Source: an uncultured Porphyromonas sp.
Lineage (GTDB): Bacteria; Bacteroidota; Bacteroidia; Bacteroidales; Porphyromonadaceae
Length of the DNA stretch: 8,748 nt
NCBI RefSeq assembly: GCF_934359325.1
Contig: NZ_CAKRLH010000060.1
Location: 1-8,748, forward strand
Direction: 5' to 3'
Position numbers and translations under genes: made by a program
In this document: positions 1 through 6,475 of the stretch, piece by piece
How the letters are laid out: the number at the start of each line of letters is the position of its first letter
Position numbering within the stretch: the stretch's first letter is position 1
The notes under the pieces: model-generated
The model's database searches: none
What the model was told of the DNA's origin: nothing
Seen by the model: only the letters and a program-made list of their open reading frames with translations

Positions 1-1376
1 TCGAGAAGATGGCGGCTGAGGGGAAGTGTATCGGACACTTAGAGGACGGACGTGTGGTCTTTGTGCCATACAGCGCTCCGGGAGATGTGGCCGACCTGCT
101 TATCACGAGGAGCAAGCACTCCCATGCAGAGGGGCTTATCGACCGCTTGATCACCCCGTCAGATCGGCGACGAGAGCCGGCATGTCCGCACTTCGGTCTC
201 TGCGGTGGCTGCAAGTGGCAGCATGTGCCCTACGAGATGCAGCTTCAGGCCAAGGGTCAGCAGGTCTATGACCAGCTGACCCGGATCGGCAAGGTGACGA
301 TCGGAGAGCGGCGTCCGATACTGGGCTGCGAGAGGGAGCTGGGGTATCGGAATAAGCTCGAGTTCACCTTCTCCTCCTCCCGCTGGATCACCGAGGAGGA
401 GCGCGACCGACTGGATGGGGAGGCGGTCGATGAGCGGCGGGGACTGGGATTCCACATCCCGGGGCGCTTCGACAAGGTCCTCGACATCCGCGAGTGCTAC
501 CTGATGGATGACCTGAATAATAGGATCCGAAACTTCATCCGCCACTACTGTCTCACGCACGATGGGTACACCTTCTTCGATCTGAGAGACCAGGTGGGGC
601 TGATGCGGACGATGATGCTACGTATATCCTCCACGGGCGAGGTGATGCTGGTCCTTGCCTTCGGTGAGGAGGACGAGGAGCGCCGCACTGCCCTACTTAG
701 TGCGCTGAGGGAGGCATTCCCCGAGATCACCTCCCTACTCTACGTGATCAATACGAAGGGCAATGACACCCTCGATGGGCTCGAGGTGAAGTCCTTCTCC
801 GGCAGAGACTATATCGTCGAGGAGATGGAGGGGCTGCACTTCAAGGTTGGACCAAAGTCCTTCTTCCAGACCAATAGCCGCCAGGCCTACCGTCTCTACT
901 CCGTGGTTCGCGAGCTGGCAGGTCTTACCGGCAAGGAGATGGTCTACGACCTCTATACCGGTACCGGCACCATCGCCTCCTTTGTCTCCCGTCAGGCAGC
1001 GCACGTGATCGGCATCGAGTACGTCGAGGAGGCTATCCGTGATGCGAAGCTCAATGCGGACTTCAATGGTCTGACGAATCTGGACTTCTACGCCGGAGAC
1101 ATGAAGGATATCCTGACAGATGACTTTGTGGAGTCTCACGGGCGACCCGATGTAATCATCGCAGATCCGCCTCGAGCAGGCATGCATCCCGATGTGCTGC
1201 AGACGATCCTGCATGCCCACCCGGACCGCATCGTCTATGTCAGCTGCAATCCCGCCAGTCAGGCACGAGATTTGCAGACCCTTCAGGAGGAGTACAGCGT
1301 CGCCGTGACGCAGCCTGTGGATATGTTTCCGCAGACGCATCACGTCGAGAATGTTGTCCTCCTCATACGCAAGTAA
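1..1376 (+). CDS. rlmD: 23S rRNA (uracil-5-)-methyltransferase RlmD/RumA family, 5' partial
   Basis: This is a SAM-dependent methyltransferase that makes 5-methyluridine in 23S rRNA (U1939 in the E. coli RlmD family). The first ATG in the window is at 9, but the frame is open to the left edge and family members have more of an N-terminal TRAM domain before the AAEGKCI motif. The true start is therefore probably upstream. Residues are numbered from the ATG at 9. C59, C65 and C68 (C-x5-C-x2-C), with C163, match the four 4Fe-4S cluster ligands of RumA. FFQTN at 285-289 and the SAM-binding GTGTI at 318-322 follow. DPPRAG lies at 386-391, and C413 in SCNP is the expected catalytic nucleophile. The domain order is TRAM, cluster region, Rossmann methyltransferase. 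rsfS follows within 34 bases, so the two are probably co-transcribed. Exact target specificity (RlmD versus RlmC or RlmCD type) cannot be read from the sequence. Confidence 0.93.
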   Translation, partial: EKMAAEGKCIGHLEDGRVVFVPYSAPGDVADLLITRSKHSHAEGLIDRLITPSDRRREPACPHFGLCGGCKWQHVPYEMQLQAKGQQVYDQLTRIGKVTIGERRPILGCERELGYRNKLEFTFSSSRWITEEERDRLDGEAVDERRGLGFHIPGRFDKVLDIRECYLMDDLNNRIRNFIRHYCLTHDGYTFFDLRDQVGLMRTMMLRISSTGEVMLVLAFGEEDEERRTALLSALREAFPEITSLLYVINTKGNDTLDGLEVKSFSGRDYIVEEMEGLHFKVGPKSFFQTNSRQAYRLYSVVRELAGLTGKEMVYDLYTGTGTIASFVSRQAAHVIGIEYVEEAIRDAKLNADFNGLTNLDFYAGDMKDILTDDFVESHGRPDVIIADPPRAGMHPDVLQTILHAHPDRIVYVSCNPASQARDLQTLQEEYSVAVTQPVDMFPQTHHVENVVLLIRK

Positions 1377-1410
1377 GTCACACCATTTTTATTTCAATAC
1401 ATACCGACTT

Positions 1411-1788
1411 TTGACAACTTCGACTACCTCACCCGAGCGCACTGAAGCGCTTGTCCACAGTATCGTAGAGGGCCTCAAGGCCAAGAAAGGACACGCCATC
1501 ACCATCCTCGACTTGCACCGCCTGCATGATCGACCCACCGACTATATGATCATCGCAGAGAGCAATAGCCCGACTGGCATCAGTGCTCTGGAGGACTCAG
1601 TCCTAGAGACGGTGAAGGAGCAGGCAGGAGAGCGTCCCATCCGCGTCCATAAGGGGAGCGGTGAGTGGATCGCTATGGACTACGTCGATGCGATGGTCCA
1701 CATCTTCACGCCGGAGTTACGCACCTTCTATCATCTCGAGCAGATGTGGGAGGATGCGGACCTGACCCGACTCGAGGACGAAGTCTGA
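1411..1788 (+). CDS. rsfS: Ribosome silencing factor RsfS (Iojap/DUF143 family), probable TTG start
   Basis: RsfS binds ribosomal protein uL14 and blocks joining of the 30S and 50S subunits, lowering translation during starvation. The family core is visible: DYMIIAESNS starting at D44, W86 followed by the MDY segment, VHIF, and HLEQMW at 108-113 before DA. With the proposed start the protein has 125 residues, the usual length. The frame is open back to an ATG at 1351, but that start would overlap rlmD by 26 bases and add 20 residues (MLSSSYASKSHHF and on) unlike the family. No ATG or GTG lies between. The TTG at 1411 gives MTTSTTSPERTEALVHS, which fits the usual short lead into the first helix, so I chose it. 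The gap to rlmD is then 34 bases. ftsH begins 29 bases downstream, so the gene probably sits in an rlmD-rsfS-ftsH operon. Confidence 0.9.
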   Translation: MTTSTTSPERTEALVHSIVEGLKAKKGHAITILDLHRLHDRPTDYMIIAESNSPTGISALEDSVLETVKEQAGERPIRVHKGSGEWIAMDYVDAMVHIFTPELRTFYHLEQMWEDADLTRLEDEV

Positions 1789-1817
1789 GATGTATTATAG
1801 TAAACTGATCCATACTT

Positions 1818-3968
1818 ATGCCAAATAAAACCATGCCTCAGAGAGGCAACCCGAAGCGCAAGCCAAATTTCAATATCGGCTGGATCTTCATGATCATCAT
1901 GATGGTGATCCTGGGGCTCTACTTCTTCGGTGACAATAGCAACGCCCGCTCAGTCAAGTGGTCTGACTTCCAGACCCTGATGGAGGACGATGCCTTTGAG
2001 TCCATCACCGTCTACTCCTCTAAGGGGAAGGTGGATGCCACCCTCCGCCAGGGCAAGGAGGGTCGTCTCGTCGACCTCGGCATCGTACCGGCAGAGCAAG
2101 TCAAGGAGACCCGCCCGCGCCTCCTCGGTGCCACGCAGGTCACGTCAGAGATGCCGGGTGCGACAGCCTTCAACGACATATATCAGAAGATCAAGAGCTC
2201 CGACAAGCCGATCTCCACAGAGATCTCGTACGTCAATCAGAGCATCAGCTTCTGGACCATCCTCCTACAGACCTTACCCTTCCTCCTCCTGATTGTTTTC
2301 TGGATCTGGATGATGAGAGGCTTCTCCGGGATGGGCGGTCGCGGCGGTGTGATGAATGTCGGCAAGTCCAAGGCTCAGCTCTTTGATCCGGAGACAAAGG
2401 TGAAGACCACCTTTGACAACGTTGCCGGCCTCTACGGCGCCAAGCAAGAGGTGATGGAGGTAGTCCACTTCCTCAAGGAGCCCAAGCGCTACACCCACCT
2501 CGGCGGTAAGATCCCCAAGGGCGTGCTCCTCGTAGGCCCTCCCGGGACAGGTAAGACACTCCTCGCCAAGGCTGTTGCCGGTGAGGCAGGCGTGCCATTC
2601 TTCTCCCTCAGTGGCTCAGACTTCGTTGAGATGTTTGTGGGCGTAGGAGCCAGCCGTGTGCGGGATCTCTTCAGCACGGCAAAGGAGAAAAGCCCCTGCA
2701 TCATCTTCATCGATGAGATCGATGCCATCGGTCGGGCGAGGGGAAAGAATGCCGGCTTCGGAGGCAACGACGAGCGGGAAAATACCCTCAATCAGCTGCT
2801 GACTGAGATGGACGGATTCGACACCAATAGTGGAGTCATCGTCATGGCGGCTACAAACCGTGCTGACATCCTCGATAAGGCACTGATGCGTGCCGGTCGC
2901 TTCGACCGACAGATCTACATCGACCTGCCGGACCTCAATGAGCGGAAAGAGATCTTCCTCGTCCACATGAAGGGGCTCAAGCTGGCGCCCGACGTGGATC
3001 CGGACAAGATGGCTCGCCAGACGCCGGGATTCTCCGGGGCAGACATTGCCAACGTCTGCAATGAGGCGGCACTCATCGCCGCCCGTGAGTCGAAGAATGC
3101 CGTGGAGGCTGTCGACTTCTCCAACGCCGTCGACCGCGTCGTCGGCGGACTGGAGAAGAAGAGTGCCATCATCACCAAGTCGGAGAAGAAGATGATCTGC
3201 ATCCACGAGGCGGGTCATGCCACCATCAGCTGGCGTCTCCGCTATGCTAATCCGCTCGTCAAGGTAACCATCGTACCGAGAGGGCGCGCGCTCGGAGCCG
3301 CCTGGTACATGCCTGAGGAGCGGCAGATCGTCCCCAAGGAGGCGATCGAGGACGAGATGTGCGCGACCCTTGGTGGCCGTGCCGCTGAGGAGCTCTTCAT
3401 TGGACACATATCCACCGGTGCCTCCAACGACCTCGAGAAGGTGACCCGCATGGCACAGGCGATGGTGGTCAATTACGGGATGAGTGACAAGATCCCCAAC
3501 ATCAACTATGAGGACAATCAGGGAGAGTACAACTTTACCAAGCCCTACAGCGACGAGACTGCCCGACTGATCGACCAGGAGATCCGAAGCATCATCGCCG
3601 AGCAGTACGAGCGTGCCAAGAAGATCCTGCGGGAGAATGAGGAGGGACACCACGAGATGGCGGACCTGCTCTTTCAGCGCGAGGTGATCTACACTGAGGA
3701 TGTGGAGAAGATCCTCGGCAAGCGCCCCTGGAGCTCTCGAGCCGACGAGCTGCTCCGCGATGCAGAGGAGCAAGGGGGCGAGGTCAGAGAGGAGACCCCT
3801 CACGAGACCGAGACTCCCGACCCGACTGACAGGTCGGATGCCACTCCATCAGAGGGCACGACCACTCCCCCACCCCCTCCCTCTTCCACTAAGTCAGAAG
3901 AGGAGGACTCCTGCAGTGAGCAGGTCCACGACTCCGGCATACTGGGAGCAGACTCCTGCGGAGACTGA
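1818..3968 (+). CDS. ftsH: ATP-dependent membrane zinc metalloprotease FtsH
   Basis: FtsH is a hexameric AAA+ protease of the inner membrane that pulls out and degrades misfolded membrane proteins and some short-lived soluble regulators. Two membrane helices lie at about residues 20-37 and 145-166, with a periplasmic domain between them. A glycine-rich linker follows, then the AAA+ domain: Walker A GPPGTGKT at 240-247, Walker B acidic pair D299-E300, and a second region of homology running from AATNR (344-348) to RAGRFDR (358-364) with arginine fingers R361 and R364. The protease domain has the zinc motif HEAGH at 463-467 and the likely third ligand D538 in ASND. All catalytic residues are present. 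At 716 residues it is longer than typical (about 640-680), owing to an acidic, proline-rich tail after about residue 640. The ATG at 1818 was chosen; M6 at 1833 is an alternative. The gene ends a transcription unit at the terminator at 4003-4050. Confidence 0.97.
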   Translation: MPNKTMPQRGNPKRKPNFNIGWIFMIIMMVILGLYFFGDNSNARSVKWSDFQTLMEDDAFESITVYSSKGKVDATLRQGKEGRLVDLGIVPAEQVKETRPRLLGATQVTSEMPGATAFNDIYQKIKSSDKPISTEISYVNQSISFWTILLQTLPFLLLIVFWIWMMRGFSGMGGRGGVMNVGKSKAQLFDPETKVKTTFDNVAGLYGAKQEVMEVVHFLKEPKRYTHLGGKIPKGVLLVGPPGTGKTLLAKAVAGEAGVPFFSLSGSDFVEMFVGVGASRVRDLFSTAKEKSPCIIFIDEIDAIGRARGKNAGFGGNDERENTLNQLLTEMDGFDTNSGVIVMAATNRADILDKALMRAGRFDRQIYIDLPDLNERKEIFLVHMKGLKLAPDVDPDKMARQTPGFSGADIANVCNEAALIAARESKNAVEAVDFSNAVDRVVGGLEKKSAIITKSEKKMICIHEAGHATISWRLRYANPLVKVTIVPRGRALGAAWYMPEERQIVPKEAIEDEMCATLGGRAAEELFIGHISTGASNDLEKVTRMAQAMVVNYGMSDKIPNINYEDNQGEYNFTKPYSDETARLIDQEIRSIIAEQYERAKKILRENEEGHHEMADLLFQREVIYTEDVEKILGKRPWSSRADELLRDAEEQGGEVREETPHETETPDPTDRSDATPSEGTTTPPPPPSSTKSEEEDSCSEQVHDSGILGADSCGD

Positions 3969-4002
3969 CCGAGACCGTGTCGTAAGAGCGTATTAGCGTA
4001 AG

Positions 4003-4050
4003 AGATCGCGGCTCTCTCGTCCGAGTGGGACGAGGGAGCCGCGATCTTTT
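4003..4050 (+). terminator. Strong rho-independent terminator after ftsH
   Basis: A long GC-rich hairpin begins 35 bases after the ftsH stop. The left arm at 4003-4022 pairs with the right arm at 4028-4047 over 20 bp, with a single T-G wobble, around the 5-base loop GAGTG. It runs into TCTTTTAT, so the T-tract is short. It should terminate transcription from the rlmD-rsfS-ftsH unit. There is no gene facing it from the right, and the reverse strand has only a weak T-run, so it is probably one-directional. Confidence 0.9.
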
Positions 4051-4061
4051 ATACTCTTACG

Positions 4062-4252
4062 GCAACGACCCTTGATCCGTCAACACTGAGCAATCACTCC
4101 TACCCTGACAGACTGCCAGACGAGGAAGCAGTCCAAGACACCCTAACGCCCTTATATCTAATGCTTTACCGATCGACCATATGACCACAGAAAAGGCACT
4201 CCGAGAAATAATTCACAACAGACTGGTTATCAGCATAGTGATACAAGGCAAA
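4062..4252. other. Intergenic stretch without recognisable genes
   Basis: No convincing coding region, RNA gene or mobile-element end is visible between the terminator and the palindrome array. A 6-bp inverted repeat (GACTGC at 4111-4116, GCAGTC at 4128-4133) is too short to interpret. A 32-codon open frame at 4181-4279 has no supporting signal and ends inside the array. The stretch is less GC-rich than the genes around it and could hold an unrecognised small RNA or upstream regulatory DNA, but nothing in it shows this. Confidence 0.6.
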
Positions 4253-4336
4253 TCTATTACCGGTAATAGTTTTCACTAAACCCGATATTAGTTTCGACTA
4301 TTACCGGTATTAGATCGAACTAATACCGACATTAGT
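4253..4336. repeat. Array of four 18-bp palindromic boxes at exact 22-bp period (operator-like)
   Basis: Four related 18-bp dyads start at 4253, 4275, 4297 and 4319. They read TCTATTACCGGTAATAGT, ACTAAACCCGATATTAGT, ACTATTACCGGTATTAGA and ACTAATACCGACATTAGT. The spacers are 4 bases each (TTTC, TTCG, TCGA), so the period is exactly 22 bp, about two helical turns. The core of box 1 (4254-4269) is a perfect 16-bp palindrome; the others are imperfect. The consensus is close to WCTAWTACCGGTATTAGW. Identical spacing on one helical face suggests cooperative binding by a dimeric protein. The last box ends 14 bases before the TACATTFG-type -7 element (TACATTTG at 4351-4358), so it would cover the -33 region of that promoter. 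Alternatives are a dispersed genomic repeat, or RNA/DNA hairpins formed between neighbouring half-sites, for example CGGTATTAG at 4305-4313 with CTAATACCG at 4320-4328. The binding protein is unknown. Confidence 0.85.
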
Positions 4337-4350
4337 CCACGGGTTTTTGC

Positions 4351-4358
4351 TACATTTG
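4351..4358 (+). promoter_or_regulatory. Probable Bacteroidetes-type promoter -7 element for the lipoprotein-glmM-pepT unit
   Basis: TACATTTG matches the TAnnTTTG -7 element used by the Bacteroidetes primary sigma factor. No clear TTTG stands about 19-23 bases upstream. That -33 position is occupied by the fourth palindromic box (4319-4336), so the promoter may be weak or depend on a bound protein. Transcription would start near 4365, leaving a leader of about 75 bases before the ATG at 4440. It is the only such match seen upstream of a gene start in the window. Confidence 0.55.
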
Positions 4359-4439
4359 TATGGTATAGTGGTGAAGGTTGCGATTTGCCTCACTACTGAC
4401 CTTTTAGAGTTACACTCTTAGACACTTTTTATCCCCTAT

Positions 4440-5054
4440 ATGAGACATCTACTCAGACCCACTCATCTGACAGTCCTACTCCTACTCACCGGTCTGCTGT
4501 TAGTCAGCGGATGCGACAAGAAGCGTATGTCTTACGTCGACATGATCAAGCAGGAGGAGAAGGAGGTGAAGCACTTCACCGACTCCCTCGGTATCCGTAT
4601 CATCAAGGAGCTCCCTGCCGACCTTATCACCCCGGAGGGGACCTTTGTCGAGATCAAGGAGGGACTTTTCATACGCGTGGTGGAGAAGGGCTCAGCGGTG
4701 ACCGGCAGTCAGCGGATCATCTCTGCTCGTATGGAGATCGAGGGCATCGGTCCGCGCATCTCCAAGGAGTCGATCAAGAGGATGAGCAACGGCGGTCCCT
4801 ACAGCGGCGGCACCGGAGCCCTCACCTTCGTATACACCGCTAAGGGGGAAGACGTGGTCATCGACCCCAATCAGGACGCACAGGAGAGTGCCAATAACAA
4901 CCTCCAGTGTGAGGCACTCCTCGAGGCTGTGCGTCTTGCCGGAGTACCCTCCAGAGTGCAGGTGATCACCTCCTTCCGCCACGGCCCGATAGCCTTCTCT
5001 AAGGACGGCTATGCGCTCTACTTCAAGGATGTCCGCTTTGAGTACAAGAAATAA
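4440..5054 (+). CDS. DUF4827-type lipoprotein, function unknown
   Basis: A 204-residue envelope lipoprotein. Its N-terminus has basic residues, a leucine-rich hydrophobic stretch and a signal peptidase II lipobox LVSGC, with C25 as the lipidated cysteine. The sequence after the cysteine (DKKR) lacks the acidic cluster of known Bacteroidetes surface-export signals, so a periplasm-facing position is inferred. SYVDMIKQEEKEVKHF just after the anchor, and the ending YALYFKDVRFEY, resemble DUF4827 proteins. The C-terminal half (ALLEAVRLAGVPSRVQVITS onward) recalls FKBP-type folds; this is a weak inference, and no isomerase function is claimed. A glycine- and serine-rich stretch (SNGGPYSGGTG) lies mid-protein. 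The gene is first in its unit, behind the palindrome array and the TACATTTG element, and glmM follows after 17 bases. That suggests an envelope role linked to the mutase, but this is unproven. Confidence 0.85.
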   Translation: MRHLLRPTHLTVLLLLTGLLLVSGCDKKRMSYVDMIKQEEKEVKHFTDSLGIRIIKELPADLITPEGTFVEIKEGLFIRVVEKGSAVTGSQRIISARMEIEGIGPRISKESIKRMSNGGPYSGGTGALTFVYTAKGEDVVIDPNQDAQESANNNLQCEALLEAVRLAGVPSRVQVITSFRHGPIAFSKDGYALYFKDVRFEYKK

Positions 5055-5071
5055 CCGAAAATATTGATGCC

Positions 5072-6475
5072 ATGAGCCTTATCAAGTCTATATCAGGGAT
5101 CCGAGGCACCATCGGGGGATCTGCCTCCGAGGGTCTCAATCCGATCAACATTGTCAATTTCACCGCAGCCTTTGCCACCCAGGCACGGAAAAACTCTCCC
5201 GTACAGTCCAATAAGATCGTCGTGGGCCGCGATGCCCGCATGTCCGGCGATATGATCCAGAGGATCGTGATCGGGACGCTACAGGCTGTCGGCTTTGACG
5301 TGGTGAATATTGGTCTTGCCACCACTCCGACGACAGAGTTTGCCGTTACCGAGGAGGGTGCCGACGCCGGTATCATCATCACGGCCAGCCACAACCCTAA
5401 GCACTGGAATGCCCTGAAGCTGCTCAATCACGAGGGCACCTTCCTCTCCGATGCTGAGGGGCGCGAGGTCTACCGGATGGCTGATGCGGAGGACTTCTCC
5501 TTTGCCGAGGTGGATCACCTGGGACATGTGGAGCATAAGGACTACACCGATGCTCATGTGCAGATGGTGCTGAGTCTGCCCGAGGTGGATGCGGCCGCGA
5601 TCCGAGAGGCCGGACTGACCGTCTGCGCCGACACGATCAATTCTGTCGGAGGCATTGCCCTTCCCCGCCTCTTCGATGCGCTGGGTGTCAAGAGTGCCTA
5701 TCTGCTTCATGGCGAGCCTACCGGGGACTTTGCACACAATCCTGAGCCTTTGCCACAAAATCTTATCGAGCTGGGGCAGTTGGTCAAGGAGAAGAAGGCC
5801 GATGTCGGGTTCTCTGTCGATCCCGACGTGGATCGCCTGGCGATCTTCTGTGAGGACGGCACTCCATTTGGCGAGGAGTACACCCTCGTCAGCATTGCCG
5901 ACTACCTGCTGAGCCTCTATCCCGGCAGCGATACCGTCTCCAATCTCAGCTCCACCCGAGCCCTACGTGATGTCACCATATCTCACGGCGGCACCTATAC
6001 CCCTGCCGCTGTCGGCGAGGTGAATGTGGTGACGAAGATGAAGGAGGTGGGTGCGCTGATCGGTGGTGAGGGCAATGGCGGTGTGATCTATCCTAAGGCT
6101 CACTATGGACGTGACGCTCTCGTAGGCATTGCGCTCTTCCTCACCATGATGGCAAAGCGCTTCCTCAAGCCGACCCAGATCAAGGCTCTCCTCCCGCAGT
6201 ACGCGATGGTGAAGAAGCGTCAGGATCTCACCGGTCTCGATGTGGACAGGATCTTCGACGACATCAAGAGGGCGTATAAGGATCAGTCCATCACCACCAT
6301 TGATGGGGTGAAGATTGACTTCCCCGACCGCTGGGTCCACCTCCGAAAGAGCAATACCGAGCCGATCATGAGGATCTATGCCGAGGCACCTACCGAGGCT
6401 GAGGCTGATGCGATAGCGGAGGAGGTTATCTCACACTTTGCTCCCCACGAAACCAATCTCGATGCGTATAAGTAA
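5072..6475 (+). CDS. glmM: Phosphoglucosamine mutase / alpha-D-phosphohexomutase
   Basis: This 467-residue enzyme of the alpha-D-phosphohexomutase family interconverts hexose 6- and 1-phosphates. As GlmM it would turn glucosamine-6-phosphate into glucosamine-1-phosphate on the route to UDP-GlcNAc, peptidoglycan and lipid A. All four family loops are present. The phosphoserine loop TASHNP is at 104-109 with S106 as the phosphorylated serine, and the magnesium loop DPDVDR is at 250-255. The sugar-binding loop is GGEGNGG (331-337), and the phosphate-binding loop RKSNTEP is at 425-431. The sugar loop differs from the GGExSGH of E. coli-type enzymes and is the form seen in Bacteroidetes and archaeal members. 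Activity on mannose or glucose phosphates therefore cannot be excluded. The start MSLIKSISGIRGTIGG is typical. The gene sits 17 bases after the lipoprotein and its end overlaps pepT by 14 bases. The gene symbol is the most likely assignment, not a certain one. Confidence 0.92.
   Translation: MSLIKSISGIRGTIGGSASEGLNPINIVNFTAAFATQARKNSPVQSNKIVVGRDARMSGDMIQRIVIGTLQAVGFDVVNIGLATTPTTEFAVTEEGADAGIIITASHNPKHWNALKLLNHEGTFLSDAEGREVYRMADAEDFSFAEVDHLGHVEHKDYTDAHVQMVLSLPEVDAAAIREAGLTVCADTINSVGGIALPRLFDALGVKSAYLLHGEPTGDFAHNPEPLPQNLIELGQLVKEKKADVGFSVDPDVDRLAIFCEDGTPFGEEYTLVSIADYLLSLYPGSDTVSNLSSTRALRDVTISHGGTYTPAAVGEVNVVTKMKEVGALIGGEGNGGVIYPKAHYGRDALVGIALFLTMMAKRFLKPTQIKALLPQYAMVKKRQDLTGLDVDRIFDDIKRAYKDQSITTIDGVKIDFPDRWVHLRKSNTEPIMRIYAEAPTEAEADAIAEEVISHFAPHETNLDAYK

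Noticed and set aside
735..1343. A 202-codon open frame on the minus strand opposite rlmD
   Set aside because: It is a shadow of the rlmD coding sequence with the same biased composition and no recognisable domain.
1351..1410. N-terminal extension of rsfS from the ATG at 1351
   Set aside because: It overlaps rlmD and encodes residues unlike the family; TTG at 1411 fits better.
2616..3803. A 395-codon open frame on the minus strand opposite ftsH
   Set aside because: It lies entirely within ftsH, whose protein is intact with every catalytic motif. Its translation is rich in Leu, Asp, Val and His, as expected from reading GAG- and GAC-rich codons backwards. No family was recognised.
3700..3996. 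A 98-codon + strand frame overlapping the end of ftsH
   Set aside because: It is a shifted-frame reading of the ftsH tail, rich in Arg, Pro and Leu, with no family resemblance. ftsH continues in its own frame to a stop just before the terminator.
4111..4133. Inverted repeat GACTGC/GCAGTC as a possible small-RNA hairpin or terminator
   Set aside because: The stem is 6 bp with an 11-base loop and no T-tract; this is expected by chance.
4181..4279. A 32-codon + strand frame (MTTEKALREIIHNRL and on) in the intergenic region
   Set aside because: It has no ribosome-binding or promoter signal and no recognised family. Its stop falls inside the second palindromic box, so it is probably chance.
4253..4336. 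CRISPR array
   Set aside because: Repeats are 18 bp and diverged, the spacers are only 4 bases, and no cas gene is present. It does not have CRISPR architecture.
3969..4439. Insertion-sequence remnant or attachment site
   Set aside because: No transposase fragment, terminal inverted repeats with target duplication, or tRNA end is visible.
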